In this document: positions 1-12,500 of the stretch, in pieces | Numbering within the stretch: position 1 is the stretch's first letter | Layout of the letters: the number at the start of each line of letters is the position of its first letter | Origin: Odontesthes bonariensis | Lineage: Eukaryota; Chordata; Actinopteri; Atheriniformes; Atherinopsidae | Length of the DNA: 64,000 nt | Direction of reading: 5' to 3' | Assembly (NCBI RefSeq): GCF_027942865.1 | Contig: NC_134524.1 | Coordinates: 5,213,036-5,277,035 of the forward strand | The notes under the pieces: model-generated | The model's database searches: none | Told to the model about the DNA's origin: nothing | What the model saw: the letters and a program-made list of their open reading frames with translations, nothing else | Position numbers and translations under genes: made by a program

Positions 1-211
1 TTTACTGCCTCATCTGACACTTCCTTCACTATTTTCCTCACACTCTATCCACTTACACCCAGCTCCCTCAACAGTGAGACAACAGACTTTGCAACAGATC
101 ATCTACAGCCTACTTCCATATGTATATATATAGATGTACCGGACATACAAGGATTGAAATTACGTTACTCTCCTACCAAGGCTGTAGCTAAAAAGAGACA
201 TGTATACAAAC

Positions 212-1307
212 TAGTGGTGGGCATAGATTAATTTTTTTAATCTAGATTAATCTCACATAAATCTCGAAATTAATCTAGATTAATCTAGATTAAAATGGCT
301 CATTCAGGGGTCCGACAATCCGCGGCGTTCACGGAAACAGACGTGTAAACTTTGGTTCCTATCCAAACAATAGTCGTTTAATCCTGAGACTGTTGCAATT
401 GCCGTGTCGAGTGCTTCAACACAATAGTGTAGTAACCCCAAGCATACCTTTCTCACTGCAATTAAGTTTTATTTCGGATTTATTTCGGATTTTATTTCGA
501 ATTTAGTTTATTTTCACAGCTGCCTCTGCTATTCCTGCTCTTCTCAGGTGTACCTAATGTAGTTTTACATAATTTGTAAAAGTGATGTATATCTTGTATA
601 AAAAATTGTAAATAACAACATGTTTATTCGTGTTCCTGCCCTCTCTTTCCTCATGTTTTTTTCCGCGGGGGTGCTGCACAGCCGCGGGGCCTTTAAGAAT
701 TGAACATTCTAAATGTGACGTCACGAGCTACCAAAGCTACCAAAGCAAATTCTCAAGCGAAGCTTCTCCAGCGAGTCAGCGACCTCTGCTACCAGGTAGC
801 GGAGGTCGCAACATTAGGGCAGACCAGTTTATTCACATGCATGGCTCCAGCAGTTTCTCTAGCTTCGCCAACTTCTCATATTCAGCACTTGTTGGGAGGG
901 CCAGATGGTGCTGCTGTTGAGATAGCGTTGTGTGCAGTGCGTCTCTGTTGCGCCACACGCGCAGTATCCTCCCTGCGGCCACCATATTAGGAGCGCTGTC
1001 TGTTCCAACAAGGGCAGATTTTGTCAACTATCCCCCACAGATAAGCGACCTCCATAAACTGCCTAGCACAGGCTTCTGCAAAGTAGCGTTCTTCTGTTTT
1101 AATCACACCTAACGGCAGACAAAGTACATCAGCCCACACCCGAGCTAAAATATCAAGGTAAAAGTCATCACAGTTTGCTTAGGCTACCTATTTTGACCCA
1201 GTTCCCAACCCAACTTTGAGAATAGATTAACGGCGATATTTTTTATATCGCCCGATAAGACTCTCAAATTATCGCAGCACGTTAACGCCGATAACGGCCC
1301 ACCACTA
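212..1307. mobile_element. hAT-type non-autonomous DNA transposon (1,096 bp)
   Basis: The ends are inverted repeats (TAGTGGTGGGC at 212 and GCCCACCACTA ending at 1307) and are flanked by a perfect 8-bp target duplication ATACAAAC (204-211 and 1308-1315), the duplication size used by hAT transposases. The related sequence near 33655-33665 carries a single uninterrupted ATACAAAC, giving an empty-site control inside this window. Subterminal sequence is rich in GATTAATCTAGATTAATC-type motifs at the left and ATCGCCCGATAA at the right. No transposase frame is present. A Harbinger-type remnant lies inside it (305-809). Confidence 0.85.
305..809. mobile_element. Remnant of the Harbinger-type MITE also found at 55621-56280
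   Basis: Bases 305-809 align closely with about 55799-56257, for example the shared blocks at the start (GGGGTCCGACAATC) and at the end (GGTAGCGGAGGTCGC). The terminal inverted repeats seen in the 55.6 kb copy are missing, so this copy is broken at both ends. It lies within the hAT element at 212-1307. Confidence 0.65.
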
Positions 1308-1569
1308 ATACAAACACTAAGAACATCTAAGCTAAATAAATAAAATATCCAAAATAAGGCACTAAAATAAGAAAAGACATACATAAGACTATGTGGACAC
1401 CAAACACTTAAGACAATATGGACTGTGCGTTCCTCTCATGGAGGAATAAGGAGGTGGTATATGGAGGTTATAACGGTTAGACAATATTGCAATACTACCA
1501 GTATAAAATTTTGTGGATTAAGGTGCAAGAAATTTGTAAAATAGCTTAAGACTGGCTAAAGTGGTCAGT

Positions 1570-1602
1570 GATCCTAGACATCTTTTTGGGATGTCTAGGA
1601 TC
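1570..1602. repeat. Perfect hairpin, 13-bp arms
   Basis: GATCCTAGACATC (1570-1582) and its exact reverse complement (1590-1602) are separated by a 7-base loop. No attached gene; possibly the end of a dispersed repeat. Confidence 0.6.
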
Positions 1603-1674
1603 CATCCCTTGAAGGGGGGGCTCCTCTACTCTGTACTTCCTTCTATGCCTGCCCTCTGTCTCTACCCTGTCACC

Positions 1675-1806
1675 TCTGACAGAGTCTGACTTGTGGTTTC
1701 CTTCTATGTTGCTTATTGTTAGCTTTGATATTAGCTTTAATGTTATATATTTTTTCAATTGTAAGTCGCTTTGGATAAAAGCGTCTGCTAAAAGCATAAA
1801 CATAAA
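1675..1806 (+). repeat. Fish LINE/SINE 3' tail
   Basis: The stretch with TAAGTCGCTTTGGATAAAAG around 1763 is the recognisable 3' end of a very common fish retroposon family. It leads into the inverted-repeat arm that follows. Its reverse complement appears truncated at 27541-27571. Confidence 0.55.
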
Positions 1807-3006
1807 CTGACAGCAGCTGGCTGCACTCCACAATACATTATCCCATGTCATTTGTAAACACTGTCCCATTTTCATGTGTCACTGAGCTTGAAACATCTTG
1901 GCTCCTGTCCCATAACAGCTCTTCTTCTATGGTGCTTTAGCAGTTTTAGGATTTAATGTTTTTTCTTCCCTGCTTTCATTGCAGTGCCATGGAATGTATT
2001 TGTACAACGGATGAAGTGTTGATTAATTATTAAGTTTTAGAAATAAACAGATACAGGCCGCATTGTGACATCTTTCATTGTTGCAAGTGGCAGCGCCTCA
2101 TGGGAGTCATGTGACGCGCCGCCGCGCTGCACGGCTCGTGTGACTTGAGACTATGTAAGCATCTCCATTTAAGGAAATGTTTTTACTAAAAAAAGAAAAA
2201 GAAAAAAGGGAAAAAAAGGGGAAAAAGGAGAAAAAAAATTAAATGTTTTACTTGAATTCTTACAAGAAGCAGTGAACAATTAGCATGCATGGGAGAGCTG
2301 CCTGAATGAGGAGGAAAAAATTACACAACATGCCAAAAGAGCAACCGTACTTCTCCACGGTCTGTTATCTTTTTTAAAACATCTGTTTAACTTGTGTTAA
2401 ACGCTTCACCACAACGGTTCACACTGTGTCACAATGACTGAACAAGTTCATCACAGACTCTTTGAGACAAATACATCTGTTGAAATTCTTATTTTATGTA
2501 AAATCAAACATTTTGAAGATAGCAAGAATTATTTCTTCAAACTCATTACAGCTTAAGGTTTCATTTAAAAAGTTTTACTAAAACTTTTACTGTTTCTGTC
2601 TTTTATTTCAGCTCTTAAACAGCGTTAGATATCTTTCCATCTTCAAAAAATGAGGAACTTAAGACTTGCACACTCACAACAAAACACCTGCAGTATGGTG
2701 TGAAAAAATCGACGGGTGAATCTGCAAATTTAAGTCTTGGCTGATGATTTGAGTTTGATTGCGAAACAGCAGAAGTAGCATTGAAGGCCTTTTTCCAGAC
2801 TGACCCAGACTTGCTGAGTGCTTCACATGTGGCGGCAGGCTTCACACCTGAAATGGTACAAGGTGAAGACAGATACGGCTGTTAGTGCACAGAGCTAACT
2901 GACTATTTACAGTATTACTCAAAAGTCTTTAGCCATCAGAAGATGGGTACACTGCTGTCATAATGGGATGGATATATATATCTATATATATAGATATATA
3001 TACAAA
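1771..3006 (+). repeat. Left arm of a long inverted duplication (partner 26402-27571)
   Basis: About 1.2 kb reads in reverse complement from 27571 down to 26402, with shared blocks such as the CpG-rich patch near 2117-2145 (partner near 27215-27240) and the ATATATCTATAT tract near 2975. I see no intact gene in it. A frame on the minus strand (2615-2845) looks exon-like in the partner, but I do not recognise the protein. Confidence 0.75.
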
Positions 3007-3008
3007 AG

Positions 3009-3137
3009 TCTCTGGCTCTCTGGGTTCTGGCTCTCTGGCTCTCTGGCTCTCTGGCTCTCTGGCTCTCTGGCTCTCTGGCTCTCTGGGTTCAGGCTCTCTG
3101 GGCTCTCTGGCTCTCTGGGCTCTCTGGCTCTCTGGGC
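3009..3137. repeat. Short array of the GGCTCTCTG minisatellite
   Basis: About 130 bp of GGCTCTCTG-type units, the reverse complement of the unit in the huge 36757-42171 array. It lies between the left inverted arm and the upstream region of lectin gene 1, so it looks like the unexpanded or collapsed relative of that array. Confidence 0.85.
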
Positions 3138-3322
3138 ACTTCTCTTTTCTCATAAAGTGATGTGTTGAAAGAATGTGTGATGCAACATATTGTGAACATT
3201 CAAAACTCTGATTATCATCATTTAATATGTCACCATGATTGGACTTTCTGAATGTGTCTACGTGCAGTCGGCGTGGATGTACCTAGTTCCTCATTTTGTG
3301 AAGATGGAAAGATAATAAACCG

Positions 3323-3329
3323 TATTTAA
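3323..3329 (+). promoter_or_regulatory. Candidate TATA-like box of lectin gene 1
   Basis: TATTTAA lies about 200 bp upstream of the first ATG. The same motif and its surroundings are kept in the duplicate gene (31460-31466), and the upstream region is similar in both copies from about 3140 / 31284 onward. The start of transcription is not determined. Confidence 0.4.
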
Positions 3330-3521
3330 GAGCTGCTCTTTGACAGGTTCGTTACAAAGCTGAAGCCGCAGGCTGACACTGAATATCAGAAGAGACGGTT
3401 TGTATCTGTCATTGGACTGAGAGTCACAGCTGGTTGTCCGTTTGACACATAGACGTTATAACATTACTGTCTGTCTTTATTCAAGGTCTCATCATCATCT
3501 TGAAGCTGCACCATCTCCACC

Positions 3522-3585
3522 ATGAGGATACTGACTTTGCCTTTGCTTTTCTGTGTGATGATGGCTCTGACCAGAAGTGGCTCCG
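3522..3585 (+). CDS. Lectin gene 1, exon 1 (signal peptide)
   Basis: Encodes 21 codons plus one base: Met-Arg, then a Leu/Met/Ala-rich core and a Ser/Gly-rich end. The donor is GTAAGT. It differs from exon 1 of gene 2 at only a few bases. Confidence 0.8.
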
Positions 3586-6500
3586 GTAAGTGTGTGTTTC
3601 TACAAGAACTTGGAAAAAAATACAGACAGCTTAATACACACAGTGGTGTGGCGGTTGGCACCGTCGCCTCACAGCAAGAGGCTTCCAGGTTTGATTCCCA
3701 GCTGGGGCCTTTCTGTGTGGTTTGCATGTTCTCTCTGTGCATGTGTGGGTTCTCTCTGGGTAAATGGATGGATGGAATAAAAAACTAGGGAAGGAAAAAA
3801 TGTTTATAGTAGAGATCTGAAATGTCTTCCCAGAGTGAGACATAGAACAGGCACAAGCATGAATGCATTTATGAAATGGATATAAATGTATTATATCAGC
3901 AGGTTAGGGGATAAAAATGCATTCTTAAGCAATATGTTGATGTGTATTTATTCACTTTTTAAGGAGAGAGTCATGTTTTCAAGAGGGGAGCATGTAACCC
4001 GGGTTGGACTAGCATCAATGGCCGCCTTTTCATCTATATTTCGACACCTATGACTTGGGCTCAAGCTGAGGTAATATGAGCAATTTCTTGTACGGTGCTG
4101 AATTACTACCAGAATACTAAGTCCTGCCCTCTCGGGTTTGGGAATGAGATCCTTCTCCAAGCGGAGGAGTTCAAGTATCTCGGGGTCTTGTTCACGAGTG
4201 AGGGACGAATGGAGCAGGAGATTGGCTGTGTTCGAAACCGCATACTTACATACTACATACTGCATACCGCATACTACATACTGTATACTGCATACTCATC
4301 GATCACACAGTATGCAGAGTGTTTACCCACAATGCATTTCACTCCTGCCCGAGCTGAAATCAGCCGGCCTAATGCTGATTTCTCTTAATCTCTAAACTCT
4401 GTAAACTTTAGCAACATTTGAAACATTTTCAGGTGAGAAAGTAGTCGTTTAGATCCCCAAGGTGTTGAAAACCTGACAAAATACCGGCTATTTACAATTT
4501 TGTTCCCACGAATTCGGCGCTCCTAAAGCTGGCCGTAGTAAGCAACGCACTTCCGGTTATTTTCACAAAATGAAATACCCGTTGCCTTTTATCATAGGGA
4601 AAGCCATTACGATACAATTGTTGCTTTTGTTTTGAAAACAGGAAGTGAACCTACCCTCGTTGTAGCTAGCTTGAAACTGCCGTTTTGACAGGAAATGACG
4701 ATCGGCGACGTCACGTTACGTTGCATCTTGGGTAGTTTGAGTATGACTATAACCTCATGATGCATACCCAACATTTCAGAGAATCTAGTATGCATCCGGG
4801 AACTTCTCGCTTACTAAAACTTGCACACTAACTAAACAAGTTAGTAGGAGTGTAGGAGTAGTATGCGGTTTCGAACACAGCCAATGACAGGCGGATCGGT
4901 GCGACCTCCGCAGTGATGCGGGCTCTGCACCGGCCCGCTCGATTTAGCGGTCAATCTATGTTCTGTAGCGTGCTCTCAGGAAAGACAGAGCACAGAGATG
5001 TTTACATAAAGATCCAACCTTTCTTGACATCAAGAAACGTACCCTCTTTACGACCCTCTCAACGGATCAGCTCAAAGGAGATAACGGAGCCAGATGTGAG
5101 ACCAACTAAATGGGGTTCTTTGTTTCCGAGTCTTCTCTCCCCCAGACCAGCTACGAATAATAAATTATGTAGGACACCTCCTGATAAGAGAGCAGATGTA
5201 GCCTCAAATGTCCTGCTGGTCCAACCTGAAGGAATGCCACACTTCCCTATTTTCAGAGAGTGAAAATTCCACTTTAAACCTCGCTTTCCGTAGACTGAAA
5301 GTGTGAAAATCATTACTGGACAAACCTACAGATCATTTTGAAACATTCGCCATTCTTGTACCTTCTTCAATTAGCAAATTATGAAAATTGGATTTAAAAG
5401 GGATCCCTCTCGTGGAGCCACAGTGCCCCCCAAAGGACATGGATAACGGACACTTTTCAATATGTCAGCCTAAACAACCATGGACAATTTCAACTACGGA
5501 TGTTAATGTTCTCATTATGTGCAATGCATAACCTAATAGGGTTTAATTCCACAGGTATTACTCAAACAGCTGCAGATCATTCTAAATTAACAGCAAGCAA
5601 AGTTGTCATTACCATTTTTGTCATGATAATATGAAGTATTGTATGCTAATAAGTGTTTCATGCTCATATTTGTGTTTATGCCTGCTTTTATGTGACATTA
5701 TTGTCTGTTAAGAACATTATATTGTCTAAAATCACTGTCATATGGGTTAAATACGGTATAAGAAAGGAGCAGAATCCCCCCTTTTTGTCTCATGAATTCA
5801 GCATGGTCAACCCCCCTTTTTTCCCTTGGGTCAAAAGCCAGCTGAACTCTGATTGGACGAAAGCTGACATGTGACCTCGAGTTTAAAACCCGAGCGCACC
5901 AGAGATTCTCGCTCTCATATCTACCATCTTCCCCCTCTTAGCTCGCTCTTACTGCTTACTCTCAAAATCCGCAACTCTGGGACCTCCCTGTGGTCCTCCA
6001 AGCCTTGACCACTCCCTTTGTCCCCTAAGCTTATGCTTACAATTTTTGAGCTCTCTCTTGTCTTATCGCTTGCTCTTAGCTCAAGTCTTCTGTCCTCTCT
6101 CTATTTTACTCCGTAACTATTAATTCCCATTTTTTTTAGACTTCCTTTTTTTTATAAAGTCTGGTCCGATACACGCGAGTGTTTGCTAAATCACACCGCC
6201 CGGCCCAAGAAGAACAGCCGACTAAACGTCACCCAGCCGGTCACCAAGGAAACGTGGTCTCCAACAACGACGCCCAGCCGCTGGTAACCAAGGAAACGTG
6301 GTCTCCAAGGACTGACGCTCACCTTGTAAATAACCACGATACTCTACGACAAAGTAAGGTGCTGGTTTGAGATCTTTTGAAACCGTGGATAAAGTGAAAA
6401 CTTTCTCTGGAAGCGACGAATGAACAGACCTACGCGGGCAGAAGACTGTTGGCACAATATCCGTGTTATGAACCAGATTTAGTCACATTTTTGATAGGTA

Positions 6501-9500
6501 ACCCTGTTAATGGCCTGCTCCTTTCTTCCCTATTACCCTTTTTTGGTTTCCCCAATAATTCTAATTTCTGTCTCTTTATCAATTGTTTATACCCCTATAT
6601 ACCTGTGCAATGTTGAATAAATGTTTATGTTAAGCCACTTAAGAGTGTCACAGACAGTTACTAAAGCCGGTTACCAATCCAAATAGGACGCACGACTCAG
6701 AATGAGACTGATTCTTAAAATAACATACTAGGATTGCAAGATTTTAAACAGTCTTCCTCTTTGGACTGTAACGTAACAAATTAAAATAAAAGAGGTGGTG
6801 CCCTACTATTTTCGAGGTAAATGTTGATTAATAACGTGTCAACGCTACATATATTTTGGTGCCGTCCGTCCGAGGCTATTTGTGAAGTAGCCGCGCTTAG
6901 CAAAACTGCCTGTGTGTGTGAGCATTGTTCTACAAACTGTTTGTTTCCTGCAGTTAAGAGTTAACGAAAGCAAAGATATAGAGCCGAATAACAAACTTTA
7001 TGGACGCATAAACTTGTTGTTTGAATTGTTTTTGTAGTAAGAAAGTATTACAAAAACACAGAAACGGAACACGTCAGCGCTGCCTGAGTGTGCTTCCGCC
7101 TTAAGTAATTTTGCATGCAAGAGCGTGTTAAAAAAAACGCTCAATTATATATATGGCCAAGTGGGGATTAATGGTGCGAGTATCCATCATTTGATCTAAC
7201 CGCTCTGAGAAACAGAGATAATTATCCGCGAGATTCCGGTGATCATCTGCTGAACTCAGGACTCCGTGCTGAAGCTAGTGTAGCTACATAGCCAGCAGCT
7301 GGTTTGTTTACAAACAGCCAGGAGATTAGAGGCGGCACGGCGAAGCTTCCCGTGACCGAAAAGTGACGCCTACGGCGTATATTGTGACCTCCCGAAGAGA
7401 GGGTAGTTATAGTCAATTTTGAAGAGTTGAAGCCTGTTTTAACTTGGTCATCGGAGAAACGCTCACGAGACCAATTGAGTCAGCACGTCGGCAGAAACTC
7501 TGACGTGCTTAGAAGCCCCTTAAAAGTTTAAGGTGGAAAGTGGAGACTGCCACGTCTCGCAAACTGCTGCTGTCTTTTCTGCAAAACTGTGTTAGAAACC
7601 GCCGTGTTTCTTTTTGCTTGTGACATGAATGTTGATGTTTAAAAGCTTGGTTTTGATTCTACTAAAGCTAAATTGCTGTGACAAAGAAAGCCACACGCTA
7701 ACGAGTCTTCCTGAGTGGGAGGTGCCAAAGTTGTCAACATCTGACGTCAGCACTTTCTCACTCTTCCCCTGGAAGTCCGCTGCAAATAACGCAAGAACGA
7801 GCCTTAGCGTCATCTGCTGGTAGCTTGGTTAATTACAACAAAGTGAAGGAATTCTGGGAAATGGTGTTTGACTAACAAATCTGACCAGCGCCATTGTAAC
7901 TTGTGGTGAAGTGATTGAATTGAAAAGCAATCACGTGGTTCACAACTAATTCCTGTACTAACAATGACTGTTTGCATAACTTGTTTAAGGGTTTAAGAGA
8001 AAAACGATTCTTAAATAAATAGGAAATTTAAAATCAGAAAACTCAACAGTAACTGATTTTTAAGGTTAAAAGAGAGTCAACCTAAAACGGTGGATTATAT
8101 CCACAACTCCTAAATTGCGACACCCCAATCAGCAACCCCAAAATTAACATCATTAGAAAAGGAACGACACTTGGAAGAAGGAAAGAACTTATCAATAATT
8201 TGGCTTAATCAAGTAAGATAAATTTTATTAAGGAATACTTCTTTCTGAATTTTCTTTTGTTTGATTATTTCCATCTTGTTGTTATTTAATTTTGTTTTAA
8301 GTTTAATTTCAAAAGCAATTTGGAATTAAATAATTTTAAGCGATAAACTTTAATTTTTAAATTTTTTTTTTATCATTAATTTTAATTTTAATTTTTAATT
8401 TTTTTTATTTTATTAATTTTAAATTGAAAGAATTTTTTTTTTTTAAATTTTTTTTTCCTTTTTCTTTCTCTTACTTTCCTTCCCTTCTTCCAGACACGCT
8501 AAACTTAGTCTATAACTTGCCTAACTGCTTACCACGGTTACGCCTAAACAAATAGATTAACAAAACTTTTCTCAACAAATCAACATGACTTCTGACACGT
8601 CCAGTCAGGACGATCCATTCGAAGCAATGGAAAACACCCTGATGGATTTGACTGAAGAGCTAATTCCAGGTTATGTCAACAAAATAACAGGCACTGACCC
8701 CAACGAGCTCGGGGCAATAGTGTCAGAACTTATTGCAGGAGTGGAAGCGAAGACGCCCAAAGACAAAACTTTAACAAAGTTATTGGGGAGCTTAGCTGTC
8801 GTCTTCTCCGCGCGATTCAAACATGCACATAAGGTGGTGGAGCAAGCCGCTGAAAAACTCAAAACTCGGTCGCAAACGATAACGCAATTACAGGAGGAAA
8901 AGAAATTCCTCCAACATAAATTAGAAGTCTCTGAAAGGACAGCAAGCCAGGCTGCTGACCAAATAGAGAAATTAACAACCCAGGTTGAACAATCAGACAG
9001 AGATATGAATCAACTAAAAGGGATAAACGGGGAGCTTGGGGAATCGCTCCAGCAGTGCCAACAAGAGTTGCTGGCTAACCAAGCTAAACTGGAAGAGGTT
9101 GATAAAGCCCATAAGGACTCGCAACAACCTCTCCACGATGCCCTGCAGACAGTGCAGGATTTGAACACTGAAGTCGCATCCTATGAGACGCATCTCAGTG
9201 CTAAACAAAAACAGATACAGCTTTTGCAGGAACACCTCGGCGAAGCTAAAGACAAAATCAATGAAGCGTATCAGCAAAACGAACGCCTAACAGGAGAGTT
9301 GATAAATGCAAAGAGAGATTTACGTCAGTCCTTGGAGGCTGAACGCAAACTGAAAATGCATGATCCCTCTCAACCAGAAAAGGAAGGTCGTTTTAGCTAT
9401 AAGAGAGCCCAGGGGGAGTCGTTCTTTCCCCCAACAGGGCCAGCTACCCCAAATCCTTTCAGAGCCCACGGTGAGTCCCCAGAACCAACCAGACTGGATC

Positions 9501-12500
9501 AGTCGGTCCTTGCTCTGGGAAACCACACACCGTTGGGACCTTCTGACCGAGAATTAGACAAAATCGCTCGCAACGTGCCAAGGTTCGAACCCACTCCTGG
9601 GGGGCCGCACGACACCCGAGCTTACTTAAATGATATTGACTTCTATTTGCGTCGATTTCCAAACGCATCCATTACGGACAAAATCTACTTGATTAAAATC
9701 ACGTCCAGCCGTGAAGTAAGTAGATTCATCGAACGTCAGCTTGATTCCATCCAAAATGATTATGCACTTCTCTGTCAAACGATGGAGAGGGAATTTTCAG
9801 ATGAGCTGTCTCAGTCTGGTCTAAGTACCGCCATGATGGTTAAACAGGGACGTAGTGAGCTGCCTCAGCAGTACTATTACCGTCTCCTCAAAGCTTATTT
9901 TGGCTCACGCAACGACAAGGGAATGGAGGAAGATATAAATTTCAAAACGCTCTTCATCCAAAATCTCCATCCCGTTACTAGTCACCACTTGGGGGTTATG
10001 GCTAATCCGCGAACAGCCACAATTGTGCAGCTCCGTGAGTGGGCCACTTTAGGTTTCCAGAAACACAGACAAGCTAAACAGCCAGAGCATAACACTGTTC
10101 TGACGCTGAACGCCGAACACCCACCTATGGAGCTCGAAGGAGCCCAAAGGGGTAAGGCACCTGGTCACGACACCCGACCACAGCGGTCTAGTGAGAGTCA
10201 CAAGACATCACAGACTCAACCGTCTCATCCGAGAGACGGCTACTCGAAACCTCACTGGCCCAGAAAAGAGCGATCTTACTCACGTGCAGAACACAACGAA
10301 CCTCCTTTTAACCCTCACAGAGGAAAGTTCTTCCCAAACCGGTTTCCCAAATACCCAGCTCGGGAGAACCAGGGTGACTATAAAAATAGGCCTCGGGACA
10401 CACATCCACGCACGGAATGGTCCAAATTATCCCAACAGGAATCGAATGATTCACACAAAAGGAGCAACAAAGACTCTCCAGGCATGAGATCTGAAAAGGA
10501 AAAAGAAGCCTTTGGTCTCAGCCAGGATGAGATAGACAATATTAAACGTTTGTTGCAAGAAATGAAAGAAAAGAAAGTTAACAAAAAGTCTGATCTTCTG
10601 TCTATAACCACTGTGACACAGAACCTGGCCCTGCCAGCTGATTCCATTTTACAGCCAGAACGAGTAGCCGAGCCAACTCCAGAATCTGAGCTGGACCCAC
10701 AACAGGCTCAAACAGAGTCACAAACTCCTGTGAACAGCACAGAAGAAGAGGCAAAAGATCCTCTCCCACCTAGCGCAGTCTTGGTTGTACAGCTGGATCA
10801 AAAAGAGATCTCCTCTGACCAGGATGCCTCTCTGATACAAGTTGAACCACCTGTACACCAATTTCTGTGCAACCTCTCTGAAAAGGGAGTCGCACGCAAG
10901 TTTTACATCTCACTAACCTTGGAAAATGTGCTGAGACATGAAGCTCTCCTCGACACCGCCGCGGATATAACTTTAATGTCTCTATCTCTTTTTAACAGAC
11001 TTCGTAAGGCAGCAAACCACGGCAATAAAGAGTTAAAACTCCAACCTTGCTCTCTGGAGGTGCGCCCGTACGCCTCTAATAACACTACGCTGTCAGCAGT
11101 ATCTCTGATACAACTGTCAATCGGACCAATGACTCTGATTCATCCCGTGTATGTGTCATCACTTGAGTCCATTCCTTTGCTTGTCGGAAAAGATCTTCTG
11201 AACCGTTTCGAGCCTTTACTCGATTTCAAACGATTGAAAGTGTGGGCACAAGTGCGAGAACCTCTGACGATTACTTTTCCGTACAATGAAGATTTTAGCT
11301 GCTATGTCCTTGAAAGTGAAAAGCATAACTCTGTCCAACAGATAACTTTACTCGAGCCGTCCGAAACCGTAACACACGATGAGGTTGTCCACAGCAGTCC
11401 AGCCGCTCAGGCCGACCCTGACAACCTGGTGACGCAGCTCGCGACACAGCGAGACACTTTCCTGTGTGCATTACAACCGTCAGCCACGCAGGACGAGTAC
11501 TGTCCACAGGTGCTCGGAGGTCTTGAACTGCAAAAGTCGCAGATAGATGATGTGATTATAGCTTTATGGGCTGATAAATCCGCAATCAGTAAGGATCTGT
11601 ATGAGTCATTGGCACGAGAAAACGCCAATCTCCGGATGGTGAAAAAGACATTCCGTTTCCCATCAGATCCTACACCAACCACAACACTCACTGCCATGGG
11701 TGTTTGTGCCCTCACAGTAAAGTGGAATAACAGAATGCTGGTTCACACTTTTCTGGTTATTCCCGACCTTCCACACTCAGTGTACGTAGGAGGCGATATA
11801 CTGGTGAGACTAGGTGTCCAAATTGACACAGTAAATAACATTCTGTGGTCACTAACACCCGTGCGTGATTCTTCTTATCTGCCTGACGCAGACAACCTGA
11901 AGTCAGGACAGACAATTCCAGAGGTATGTCAAGTAGCTAACTTCCAACATGCCACAATACCAGCACGCACGGCGAATGTCCCTCTCCAAATATGCATGCA
12001 ACCAGGACAGAATCTTAACCACTCACAAGCTCTGTTTCAACCTTCGCCATTGTTCTTCGAACTTGGACTGTCCCTGGAAGCAACTCCTCTTTTGGGCCTA
12101 AATTCTAGGACCACATTCTTGCTGATCAACAACATCGGCGAGGAAGCCATACTGATCCCAAAAGGCACGCCACTGGGCTGGCTTATCAGTACTGACTTCC
12201 ATGACTTTGAGCTGGGCATCCCAATACTGGGACAAATCCCAACTCCACTCTACCCAAAACATCAGACAACTCACGTTGTCTACACAAAGCCTTCAAGGGC
12301 GATCGCACTCTTTTCGGTCGTGACTCTCGACCAGAACTCAGTCAGTCGCATTGATCTTAGTCATGATGAACAAATGACACTTCACACGGTTGACGTCTTG
12401 GCGGTTACATCAACCCCAGACTCTCCCGACGCACAGGAAAAAGTAACAACAGGGCCATCCCCTAATGTTGCTGATCGAATCGAAGAAGTGGTAACGCAAG

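Larger units (their letters stand above)
1..1565 (-). repeat. Inverted copy of the 33.4-33.95 kb repeat, interrupted by a hAT element
   Basis: Bases 1-211 and 1308-about 1560 match, in reverse complement, about 33405-33925 (inside lectin gene 2 intron 4). Shared landmarks are the stretch around the cap of the AT-rich tract (about 120-160 versus 33730-33765) and the long match 1316-1560 versus 33410-33655. The match breaks exactly where the hAT element sits, so this is an older dispersed repeat that was later hit. No coding function is recognised; it may be LINE non-coding sequence. Confidence 0.7.
4964..6849 (+). repeat. 5' LTR of the ERV (1,886 bp)
   Basis: Starts TGTAGC, ends GCTACA (perfect 6-bp terminal inverted repeat). 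Candidate TATA-like TTTAAAA at 5882-5888, polyadenylation signal AATAAA at 6616-6621. A 22-bp block is directly repeated at 6243-6264 and 6287-6308. The U3/R/U5 limits are not defined by sequence alone; the TATA and AATAAA positions suggest U3 of about 0.9 kb. Confidence 0.93.

Noticed and set aside
630..1112. Three short overlapping frames
   Set aside because: They lie inside the hAT/Harbinger insertion and have no conserved features.
3636..3777. Possible tRNA gene
   Set aside because: Only a B-box-like motif in a SINE-like repeat; no cloverleaf or anticodon arm can be drawn.
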